64,000 nt of DNA from an uncultured Clostridia bacterium (GTDB lineage: Bacteria > Bacillota > Clostridia > Oscillospirales > Acutalibacteraceae), in contig CAMMRL010000004.1 in assembly GCA_946499275.1 (NCBI GenBank), positions 1-64,000 on the forward strand, read 5' to 3'. The position numbers were made by a program, and so were the translations under genes. Below are positions 54,178-62,585 of this stretch, in pieces. Every line of letters begins with the position of its first letter. Position 1 is the first letter of the stretch. The notes below the pieces were generated by a model. The model ran no database searches and had not been told where the DNA came from. It saw nothing but the letters and a program-made list of their open reading frames with translations.

Positions 54178-56730
54178 TTAATACACAACCACGCTTTTTA
54201 TGAAATGGGCGTTGTTCGGATATTGCGGATAGATTTTCAACGTGATCTTCTTGTAGAGCTTGGTGCTGTCCACCGGCACGCGGAACGCCTTAGTTTCTAC
54301 CCGGTGCGTATTATCCGCAGAGGGCGCTTGATCGAAATCCAGCATGATTTCGGAGGGGCGGTACGCCGTTCCAAGGAGTTCCTGCAGGCCGTCGTTTGAC
54401 GTGCCGTATACTTCAATATAGGAAGGCAGAAAAACAGCGGAATCCCGGTCCAGCAACCATGACGTTTCCACCGCTTGGAGCAGGGAAGGCGACGGGATAT
54501 CCACCTCCATCACAAACGGGCCGCCCATGTTCTGTACTTTTAACCAAGCAGCATTGTTTCCATCCTCGCCCCAGGCCACGGAGGGGCCGCGGCTCAATCC
54601 ATGGGTTAAAAGGTTGGTTGCGGGGGCGGACTTGTAGGTAAGATTCTCGCTTATAAACTGCCCGGTCAACCGGTCAATGGTATTGGTTTGTACGCCGAAC
54701 AAATGGCCGTCGACCGTAAAGTTCTGCATACCCTGGGTATTGAAATACACAGGCTGACCTTCTACCAAGTTTACCGGCTCCACATACCCTTTCTCTTCCG
54801 ACGCAGTGGGAGAAGTCTCGTAAACGCGCAGTACGGACAGTTCCGAATTCGGGTACTTTTGGGTCACGACAAGCTGAATCTGCTCCGCCGTTACCGCCTG
54901 TCCCAGATCCACCGGGATCCATACCCCTCCTGTAGGCGAGGAACCATATTCTTTAAACGGATATACTGCCGCAACGGGCTGGCCGTCCGCCAACACGTCT
55001 ATTTTTTCTGGAAGATATACTTCGCTTCCTACAAAAGGATCGTTCTGGAACTGCAGGTACAGGAAACCGACCGTTTTTTCCCCGTCCAGATCGCAGGTTA
55101 GGGTATATTTGCCGATGGTATTCGTATCGCCGAGAGCGAATTTCACAGAACCAGAACCGGCAGCCAGGCTGTTCAGATCGCCCTGCGCTTGGATATTCAT
55201 CAAATCCCCGGCGGCAACTGAAACCGCGCTGCCTAGGTTCTCTCCAAACGTCCGATTGAGCGCAATGCCGTAGGAGGGGATCGCCACCTTAACTGCTGCT
55301 GGTTTTTCGGAACGGTTGCCCGTACCGTCCACTGCATACACGCGGTATTCATAAGAAACGCCGGGCGTGAGCTGGCTGTCGGTCATCGACACCGTCTCGC
55401 CGGGTTCCGGCTGCCTTGCTTCCTGGATTCGGACCAGCGCGGTATCATCTGTTCCGGCTTCCTTCCGCCACAATTCATACCCGGCAATCGGCTGTTCTTC
55501 CCCCACGTCCACCCGGTCGAAAGTAAAGGCTACGTCAAACCCTTTAACCTCTGCTTTGACATTGGTGGGTGTAGGGATGGGAGAGGAAGGCATATACAGC
55601 TCCCCGTTTTCATAAAGGTACCGATAGGCTTTATAAAACGCCTCGTTCCCTGGGTTTGCGCCGGATTTTTCCTCGGATAAATATACTAGGGAGTGCAAGC
55701 TGAAGCTGACGTGTTCCTCCACGTACTGATCGATAGCCGCCATATTATCGGTCAACCGCTTGATGGTCATAACCCCCATTGGATTCATGCTGTACACTTC
55801 GGGGTTGTTCCATGCGACTGCCTCGTCCCAGCCTTTGCTTTCCCTCACCGGCTGTGCGGCGCGACGCGCTTCGTCCATCATGCGGTACCACGGCACAATG
55901 GTTTCTTTCATGCTGCTTTCCCAGCCGCAGCCATCCTGCGGAGCGATGATATCCATCTGCGTCTGCGACCAGATATCCTGCAGCAGCGTTTTCCAAACAT
56001 CCAATTCCGCGTCGGTAGCTTCCCTCTTCAGCGAGGTGTATACCAATGGCGAACAAAGCGTCGGCTTATCCGGTGTAACCGCTTTAATGTGGGCAGTCAA
56101 CGGCTTATAATAGTTGTTGATCAGGCGGCTGTTGCCGCCATTCCCGGTGGTCAGGTTGACGTTATTAAACTCAAACGGCAGGTACCAACCGCCGATTGTG
56201 TCCGCGTATTCGCCTTCAAATTGCTTCCACAAATCGTCGAACACCTTTTCGGCATAGGCTTCGCTTTCGGTTAGAAATTGGCTGTTTCCCTTGCCGTCGA
56301 CATCGTTAAAAGCGTTGGTTATCCCCGAAAACCAGGCGTCCTCATAAAGGGACAGGCCGAGCCATACCTGTACGCCGGCATCTTTCGCCGCTTTGAGTAT
56401 GTACGGGATCTGCTGGCGCTGGGCTTCCGTTCCAGTTTCCGCCGATTCAAACGTGGGGGTGTAAAAATACGCTTTATTGTATTCTCCGTAAAAATACACA
56501 GCGTATTGTACCACCACTTTATTGACGCCGATTTCTTTCATCTGCCGCATGGCCGTATTCCAGTCGTCCTGGGACCAGGCGTCTTCTCCCCCAGTCAGCG
56601 TAGGGGCAATAAACATTCCGCTTAACATAGGCTTACTACTTTCCTTTGCACGAACTTGGGAGGGCATTGCTCCAAACACGGCGGCAAAGAGAAACGCACA
56701 GCAAAGCAGCGCGCCAAGACGTTTTTTCAT
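54178..56730 (-). CDS. DUF4434-type TIM-barrel secreted protein with Fn3-like and discoidin-like C-terminal domains
   Basis: MLSGMFIAPTLTGG...EIGVNKVVVQYAVYFYGEYNKAYF; ADTIGGWYLPFEFNN; Fn3-like PTPTNVKAEVKGFDVAFTFDRV. Confidence 0.75.
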   Translation of the reverse strand: MKKRLGALLCCAFLFAAVFGAMPSQVRAKESSKPMLSGMFIAPTLTGGEDAWSQDDWNTAMRQMKEIGVNKVVVQYAVYFYGEYNKAYFYTPTFESAETGTEAQRQQIPYILKAAKDAGVQVWLGLSLYEDAWFSGITNAFNDVDGKGNSQFLTESEAYAEKVFDDLWKQFEGEYADTIGGWYLPFEFNNVNLTTGNGGNSRLINNYYKPLTAHIKAVTPDKPTLCSPLVYTSLKREATDAELDVWKTLLQDIWSQTQMDIIAPQDGCGWESSMKETIVPWYRMMDEARRAAQPVRESKGWDEAVAWNNPEVYSMNPMGVMTIKRLTDNMAAIDQYVEEHVSFSLHSLVYLSEEKSGANPGNEAFYKAYRYLYENGELYMPSSPIPTPTNVKAEVKGFDVAFTFDRVDVGEEQPIAGYELWRKEAGTDDTALVRIQEARQPEPGETVSMTDSQLTPGVSYEYRVYAVDGTGNRSEKPAAVKVAIPSYGIALNRTFGENLGSAVSVAAGDLMNIQAQGDLNSLAAGSGSVKFALGDTNTIGKYTLTCDLDGEKTVGFLYLQFQNDPFVGSEVYLPEKIDVLADGQPVAAVYPFKEYGSSPTGGVWIPVDLGQAVTAEQIQLVVTQKYPNSELSVLRVYETSPTASEEKGYVEPVNLVEGQPVYFNTQGMQNFTVDGHLFGVQTNTIDRLTGQFISENLTYKSAPATNLLTHGLSRGPSVAWGEDGNNAAWLKVQNMGGPFVMEVDIPSPSLLQAVETSWLLDRDSAVFLPSYIEVYGTSNDGLQELLGTAYRPSEIMLDFDQAPSADNTHRVETKAFRVPVDSTKLYKKITLKIYPQYPNNAHFIKSVVVY

Positions 56731-56742
56731 GCCCTTCCCTCC

Positions 56743-58161
56743 TTATTCAATCGGTTCCAGAATAACGGCGTCATAACAACAGTAACCCCAATTGGCCGTT
56801 ATCAGTATCTCATTTTCTCCTGCCTGCAAGGCAAAACCGTCGTCTGGGGCCTTCGGATGGAGTTCGTTGTTTTCCCACACCTCAGTACCCGGTTGGCTGT
56901 ATGTCCATTCCCCTTGGTTTTTGCCAAGATAGGATGTCAGGTATTTGTCGCCGCCGTTGACCTGTACATAATCGCACTTATTGTTCCCGTCGTCGGAAGT
57001 CCCAACGATGAATAGACGGTAATTCCCTGTCTCGGGTACGTCTACCTTGAGCCGGATGGTCGTATTGAAAAGGAACACGTACCCGTCGCCTGTAAAAGGA
57101 TCTACCTTTTCGGCTTTGTCCAAGATCACGGCCCCTTTGCCGTCGATTTCGCCGGTCTCCATCTCCACGCGGATAGCATTCTCCGTGGGCTGGATGTTGT
57201 CAGGGTCTTGGATGGGCTTTTCCGTGCGATCCAGATCGTATACCTTTTCCAGCGCGATACTGTTGCCCGGCGGTTCCGTTTCCTTGCCACGTTCCAAAAA
57301 GTCTACAGCGTTCTTGTTTGCGTTGTTTTTATATTGGTTCCCTGAACCGGTGTTCCCCGTACTGGCGTACAAAATGGAAAGCCCGTAGCCGGTATCCGCC
57401 CCGTCCGGGCGGCCGTTCTCCACCAGGTCGCAATCCGTTATAACACAGTCCTGCGCATTTTCCAGGCTAACCCCTACAAAATAATTCTTTTCTATATTCA
57501 GGTTTTTTAGGCCAATTTCCCTGCCATATTCCACCCTAACGCCGTATTCAAACCCGCTAATGGATAGATTTTCAATCACCGCGCCGGTTACTGGATTGTC
57601 TTCCCCGGAGAGAATATGGAAGGCGGCCGCCTTGTTTTCCCTCGTGTCAGAACTACCCACGATCCGGGTCTTTTCCTTACCCTCACCCGACACGGTAACG
57701 GGTGTTTCTGCATCTAGGATCATAAACGAGCCGTTTTCCAGTTCGTAAGTACCCTCGCAGAGATAAATTTTGGAAGCCTCCCCCATCTTCGCCAAATACC
57801 AAGGATTCCCCGGAGCGAATAGGGTGTCGTCATCCTCATATACGATCGGCTGTATCCCGTATTGTTCCAATTCCGCCAACGTTTCGTCCGGCGTATCGGA
57901 CGCTACCACCACATGGGTATATCCAGTAAAACGTCCCCGGTCCTTTTCCGGATCCAAAATCACCGCGTCAGGATACATCGAAACGCCCTCCTTCTTCTCA
58001 GGCTCGGAGGACGGGCTATCCGGGCTGGCCGGGCGGGTAAGCGCCCAAACGAGCGCCCCCACACCGGCCGCCACTAAAACAATCGCCGCGCAAAGAAGAG
58101 GAAGCCAAACCTTTTTAGGAACCGGCTTGCGCCGGCTTTTCAACGGTTCCTTATTATTCAC
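56743..58161 (-). CDS. Membrane-anchored parallel beta-helix (pectate-lyase-like) protein with C-terminal CBM-like module
   Basis: N-term TM VWLPLLCAAIVLVAAGVGALVWAL; IENLSISGFEYGVRVEYG, NIEKNYFVGVSLENAQDCVITDCDLVENG; start probably GTG near 58161. Confidence 0.7.
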   Translation of the reverse strand: MNNKEPLKSRRKPVPKKVWLPLLCAAIVLVAAGVGALVWALTRPASPDSPSSEPEKKEGVSMYPDAVILDPEKDRGRFTGYTHVVVASDTPDETLAELEQYGIQPIVYEDDDTLFAPGNPWYLAKMGEASKIYLCEGTYELENGSFMILDAETPVTVSGEGKEKTRIVGSSDTRENKAAAFHILSGEDNPVTGAVIENLSISGFEYGVRVEYGREIGLKNLNIEKNYFVGVSLENAQDCVITDCDLVENGRPDGADTGYGLSILYASTGNTGSGNQYKNNANKNAVDFLERGKETEPPGNSIALEKVYDLDRTEKPIQDPDNIQPTENAIRVEMETGEIDGKGAVILDKAEKVDPFTGDGYVFLFNTTIRLKVDVPETGNYRLFIVGTSDDGNNKCDYVQVNGGDKYLTSYLGKNQGEWTYSQPGTEVWENNELHPKAPDDGFALQAGENEILITANWGYCCYDAVILEPIE

Positions 58162-60223
58162 CAAACTCACCCGTATTTTTCCGCCGCTTTGGCCGCCCAA
58201 TGGCCAGGCCGACGCAGGCCGCGCCGAAAGCCGTAAGCGCCAGGGCCGGAACTGTTTCGCCGGTGTTGACCACCGCATTGTCCAGATCGTCCGTAATCAC
58301 CATATCGAACCGCGGGATAACTACGACCGCATCATAGCAGCTATATCCCCAATTGGCGCTGATTTCCACGGTGTTTTTTCCTGCTTTGAGAGAGAAGCCG
58401 TTTTCCGGTGCGGCCGGAGCCAATTTTTCATTCAGATAATCTTCCGTCCCCGGCTGGCAACTTACCCAAGTTCCTTTGGAAGACCCCAGATAGGAAGTCA
58501 GCAGTTTCTCCCCACCGTTGACGGAAACATAATCGCTCTTATCCTCGCCGCTGTCGCTAGCACCAATCACGTACAGATCGTACTGCCCGGTCTGGGGTAC
58601 ATACACATCCACGGTAAAGCTCGCGTCAAACAGGAAAACATAGCCGTCCCCGCTGTAATTCTTCATCGCGCCGTCCGCGCCGACGACCGCACTGTTGCCG
58701 TTCATCGTACCGGATTCCGTCTCAAAGCGCAGGGCATTCTTCTGCGTATCGCCCGCTTCAATAGCGCGTACCCGCGCGCAGGATACCCGCAGCTTATTAA
58801 CATTATGCACCTGCGCCTGCTCGGCTTCGGTCAATTGGATATACGCGGCATAAGCGGCGTTCACTGCATCCGCATCCTTTTGCTCAATCACAGACGGCAG
58901 AGCCGAAATCATCTGCTCGACTTTTTGAACGGCCGAGAGTTCCGACGGTTGGGTAGGCTTTTCCCCTTCTCCTGGATTATCCCCTTCGCCGGGATTATCC
59001 CCTTCGCCGGGATTCTCGTCTTCAGTATGCGGAGTCAGGACAACTTTATCGTATGCCGCCGATTGTGGCCAAGTTTTAGAAAACACCAGAATATTTTCAC
59101 CCTGAGAAAGTTCTACCACCGCCGGAGTCGGCTGTAGGACGCCCTCTACCCAATTTTCCGTGCCGGCACAGCAAAGCGCCCAATGGTTTTGTTCGCCGGT
59201 AACCGAAACCAGGAGACTGTCGCCACCGTTTACCACAAGGCTATCGCAGGCATTGCCCTCTCCCAGCTTGGCTGCGGATACGGCGATATCGTACTTGCCC
59301 GCCTTGGGGACAAAAATTCGAAGGGAAACGGAAAACTGCACGCCTTCGCCCTCGCCGGTTTCGACATAACCGTCCCCGCTGAAACCAACGAGCGTATTCT
59401 TCACAGAAGCTTCGCCGGTCAAGGACCCTTTTTCTACTTCATAGGTCAACGTATCGCCGTCTACCGTCGGCTGCTGAACCTCTAATCTTTCCAGTTCCGC
59501 AATCGCAGCTGCTGCCGCTTCCAGGGTATCATAGTTCGACACCTTGGCCTGTTCGGCCTTGGAAAGAGCCTGATAACGCGCCTGCAACGCTGTCACCGTG
59601 GCCTTATCTTCTAAAGTTACGGTGGCAGGAAGAGTATAAATATCCATCATCAGCTCTTCCCCGTCGGACAGCTCAAATTTCGGGGTCAAGGTGATGCTGT
59701 CGTACGCACAATACCCCCAATCGGGATGGATACGCACAATATTCGACCCAGCTTTCAACGGAATGCCATTCGCCGGAGGTTTGGCAATATAGGCGCCGTC
59801 CACCCATTCGCCGGTTCCAACAGTAGCCGTTCCCCACTCGTAGCCGGTGGTACTTACCAGCGTCATCTGATAACCATTTTCGTTGATGTACAAAGCGTCA
59901 AACCGGTTACCATTGTTATTGGCCGCCGCCCGGACCGTGACTTCGTAATTCCCAGCAACAGGTACATTGAGGTTCATTTCTACAGCGCCGTTTCCCAAAA
60001 AAACATATCCCTCGCCGTCAAATCCGGCAAAGTTGGTAGCGTCCGTCGTCCAATTGGAACCCTCCGCCACCTCAGCGCCCGCAAGATCGTAGAACAAACT
60101 TCCACTGTTCCAAGTCGGATCCTTCGCTTTCTCGGGCGCCGCCAGCGCACCCGGCGCGACGACCGACAATGCTGCCGCCATCAATGCTGTAACCGCTGTT
60201 AGAGACACAAGCTTCCTCTTCAT
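58154..60223 (-). CDS. Surface protein with three CBM6/35-like modules, helical spacer repeats and C-terminal TM/positive tail
   Basis: Start MKRKLVSLTAVTALMAAALSVVAPGALA with RBS GGGAGG; three GDGYV...GxCAYDxxxLTP modules; C-term NTGETVPALALTAFGAACVGLAIGRPKRR. Confidence 0.75.
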   Translation of the reverse strand: MKRKLVSLTAVTALMAAALSVVAPGALAAPEKAKDPTWNSGSLFYDLAGAEVAEGSNWTTDATNFAGFDGEGYVFLGNGAVEMNLNVPVAGNYEVTVRAAANNNGNRFDALYINENGYQMTLVSTTGYEWGTATVGTGEWVDGAYIAKPPANGIPLKAGSNIVRIHPDWGYCAYDSITLTPKFELSDGEELMMDIYTLPATVTLEDKATVTALQARYQALSKAEQAKVSNYDTLEAAAAAIAELERLEVQQPTVDGDTLTYEVEKGSLTGEASVKNTLVGFSGDGYVETGEGEGVQFSVSLRIFVPKAGKYDIAVSAAKLGEGNACDSLVVNGGDSLLVSVTGEQNHWALCCAGTENWVEGVLQPTPAVVELSQGENILVFSKTWPQSAAYDKVVLTPHTEDENPGEGDNPGEGDNPGEGEKPTQPSELSAVQKVEQMISALPSVIEQKDADAVNAAYAAYIQLTEAEQAQVHNVNKLRVSCARVRAIEAGDTQKNALRFETESGTMNGNSAVVGADGAMKNYSGDGYVFLFDASFTVDVYVPQTGQYDLYVIGASDSGEDKSDYVSVNGGEKLLTSYLGSSKGTWVSCQPGTEDYLNEKLAPAAPENGFSLKAGKNTVEISANWGYSCYDAVVVIPRFDMVITDDLDNAVVNTGETVPALALTAFGAACVGLAIGRPKRRKNTGEFGE
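58963..59016. repeat. 3 x 18-bp tandem repeat encoding the GEGDNP linker
   Basis: ccccttctcctggattat / ccccttcgccgggattat / ccccttcgccgggattct. Confidence 0.95.
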
Positions 60224-60236
60224 TTTCCAAACCTCC

Positions 60237-61190
60237 CTAAGTGTGTGGATTTTCTTTGGATAATGGGCTGAAGGGCAGCTCAGTTCCCGATTCGCCGCCA
60301 TCCAGATCCAAACGCATATATTGGGTGGGGGTTACTCCCATGATTCGCCGAAAGGACTTGCTGAAAGTCTGTATACTTTCATAGTTGAGCATAGTCGCTA
60401 CCTGGGAGGCGGTCAGTCCACCGTACCGCAAAAGCTGCACCGAGCGCTCAATTTTTTTATAATGGATATAATTTTGAATGGTGGTTCCGGTGCGCTCCTT
60501 AAATAGATGAGACAAGTAAGTGTAGCTATACCCCAGCTCTTTCGCCATTTTTTGTATGGTGCCTATTCCATAGATATTTTCCTCGACATAACGGATAACG
60601 GAATATACAGCCGAACTCTCGGAACGGGGCTGGTGAACGATATGAGAAACCGTTTTCGGCGCATCCATCGGCCCGCGGATCGCCATCACCATAATTTGCT
60701 CACAGTAATTTTGAATCATCCTTCGGCTGTAAACCGCTTTGGTGTAAAATTCATCAATGCACTGCATAAAGGGAAACAAAATATTGCCCTGATCCCGAAA
60801 AATTCTCCAAGGCTTTTCATCATAGACCCTTTTCAGGTCCAGCATCTCGTCGTCCCCTTCTTCACTGAATCGGAAACCGATATACGCATAGCGAAAAATA
60901 TCCGATTCCCCCGCCTCCATCGAGTGTTGGTGCCCTACCGAATTAATCAGGACATCTCCCTCTGCGAGACTGATCCTATGCCCGTCCACATAGGAAAAAC
61001 CGCTGCCTGAAATTACATAGGTCACTTCATAAACGCTTTGCTCATGGCTCTCTACCTTAAAACCCCGTTCACAACACAGTTCTCCAATCTGATACAGGTC
61101 CAGCAGCCCGAGCCGAAGCGGTTCTCCCCAAAAATCGTTGTCAAAGTGAAAAAACTTACCGAACCTAACTTCCTTTGATCCGTCTTTCAT
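60237..61190 (-). CDS. AraC-family transcriptional regulator
   Basis: Start MKDGSKEVRFGKFFHFDNDFWG with RBS GGAGAG; C-term MAKELGYSYTYLSHLFKERTGTTIQNYIHYKKIERS...TMLNYESIQTFSKSFRRIMGVTPTQY. Confidence 0.93.
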   Translation of the reverse strand: MKDGSKEVRFGKFFHFDNDFWGEPLRLGLLDLYQIGELCCERGFKVESHEQSVYEVTYVISGSGFSYVDGHRISLAEGDVLINSVGHQHSMEAGESDIFRYAYIGFRFSEEGDDEMLDLKRVYDEKPWRIFRDQGNILFPFMQCIDEFYTKAVYSRRMIQNYCEQIMVMAIRGPMDAPKTVSHIVHQPRSESSAVYSVIRYVEENIYGIGTIQKMAKELGYSYTYLSHLFKERTGTTIQNYIHYKKIERSVQLLRYGGLTASQVATMLNYESIQTFSKSFRRIMGVTPTQYMRLDLDGGESGTELPFSPLSKENPHT

Positions 61191-61219
61191 AGCACTCTCC
61201 TGCTTTGGACATCCTGCTC

Positions 61220-62065
61220 TCAATCCTCCATCGCAGGCAGGGCAACCCAGCAATCCGACTGCCCGGCGGCCATTTTACTGTATTCCAGAATTGTGATTAC
61301 CTGCAAGGTTTCCTCCGCTTTTACCCGAGGAATTCCATCTTTAAAGAACCCGACCATTTCCTGCACGAAACGCTGGTAAAAGTCCGACGCCCCTTGCAAC
61401 ACCACCGCATGGTCGCCCCGGTAATTCACCGCCAAACTGAAGTCGCATTCCCAGCCAAGCTGAGCGATGGTTGCCACTCGTCCGTCGCGGTACCGCAGGA
61501 CCAGCGCCGGCGTATCGCCAGTACCGATATACATAATTTTTTCCACCTGGGGCCCCATCAGGCTAATAATCGGTTCTAACTGATGAATGAGATATGTTTC
61601 CGCTCCAGGGCCACGGCTATGAATCGCCTCAATACGATTGCGGTCCAGCGCTGCATATTCCTTGGCAAAACGCAGAGCCGACGATGTGAAAAATGGCGTG
61701 TTTCCTTCCCTCGCCATCCGAATCAACTTTAGAGCTGTCGCACGATCCGGCGCAAAGGTCTTATCCACATACGTCCGTTTACCGCTGGCCAGCGGTAAAC
61801 GGCACAATTCCTCGTGCATTTCCGGATGATCGGGCGACATCACGATTAGGCAATCGCTGTTCTCAATCACTTCTTCCTGAGAGGAAAGCAATTGAACACC
61901 GGTTTCCTTGCAGCACTGAGCATTACTCTTGCCGTCAGGCTTATCCATTTTTGCCCATGCATAAGCGACTTCCATCTCCCCTTTGGAAGCCTCCCTTATC
62001 CAAGCAGGATAATTTTCCGCATGATACTGATCCAGATAATAATCGATCAACCCAATTTTTATCAT
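61220..62065 (-). CDS. Gfo/Idh/MocA-like oxidoreductase
   Basis: IENSDCLIVMSPDHPEMHEELCRLPLASGKRTYVDKTFA; VALRYRDGRVATI-type C-term; N-term lacks a clear GxGxxG. Confidence 0.65.
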   Translation of the reverse strand: MIKIGLIDYYLDQYHAENYPAWIREASKGEMEVAYAWAKMDKPDGKSNAQCCKETGVQLLSSQEEVIENSDCLIVMSPDHPEMHEELCRLPLASGKRTYVDKTFAPDRATALKLIRMAREGNTPFFTSSALRFAKEYAALDRNRIEAIHSRGPGAETYLIHQLEPIISLMGPQVEKIMYIGTGDTPALVLRYRDGRVATIAQLGWECDFSLAVNYRGDHAVVLQGASDFYQRFVQEMVGFFKDGIPRVKAEETLQVITILEYSKMAAGQSDCWVALPAMED

Positions 62066-62228
62066 TGTGCTTCTCTCCTCACGTTATCCTGGTATATTCG
62101 GCAATAATATACCCTATTTTTAAGTAGACCCAGCCCAACCAGATGGATTTTATCAAACAAAACAGACAACAAAACAGTCTCTCCTAAACAGCCACTTTCA
62201 CATCCTCTATTCTTGTATCGATTTCACT

Positions 62229-62277
62229 TATAGGAATTATTAGGAACCATTCTCAAAAAACAGAAACGAATTAGGAA
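62229..62277. promoter_or_regulatory. Phased direct repeats (tataggaa, attaggaa, attaggaa), candidate activator half-sites
   Basis: Copies begin at 62229, 62239 and 62270 (10- and 31-bp spacing) in the divergent intergenic region. Confidence 0.3.
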
Positions 62278-62494
62278 AAAACGCTAATCTGTTTTCCATG
62301 TTCAAACTATTTTCTAGTCGAAATTGTACGCTGAATGTTAAGAGAAGGCAACGGCGCACTTTGCCGTTTCTGTGGTCTCAGTTTGTGGTATTACCGTCTA
62401 TAACCAGCTCTCTCTTCTTTTGATAAAGGGAAATTGCTTGCATTTCTTGACAAAAAATCACAAATCAGGGCCCAAAAACCCTTAAATCCGGACA

Positions 62495-62523
62495 TTGATT
62501 GTTGAGAAAACAGCATTTATACT
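62495..62523 (+). promoter_or_regulatory. Sigma-A-like promoter of the second DUF4434 gene
   Basis: TTGATT-17 nt-TATACT. Confidence 0.65.
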
Positions 62524-62585
62524 GAAGAAAAAGGCAAAGTGATTCATCTTGCAATTCAAAAAGGAGAACTACAGGAGGGATTCCC

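Noticed and set aside
58963-59016. 18-bp tandem repeat as a regulatory element
   Set aside because: In frame within a CDS and encodes a GEGDNP linker between domains; ordinary linker expansion.
57770-59137. 455-aa plus-strand ORF spanning two genes
   Set aside because: Antisense to the beta-helix and CBM genes, crosses their junction, no recognisable domain.
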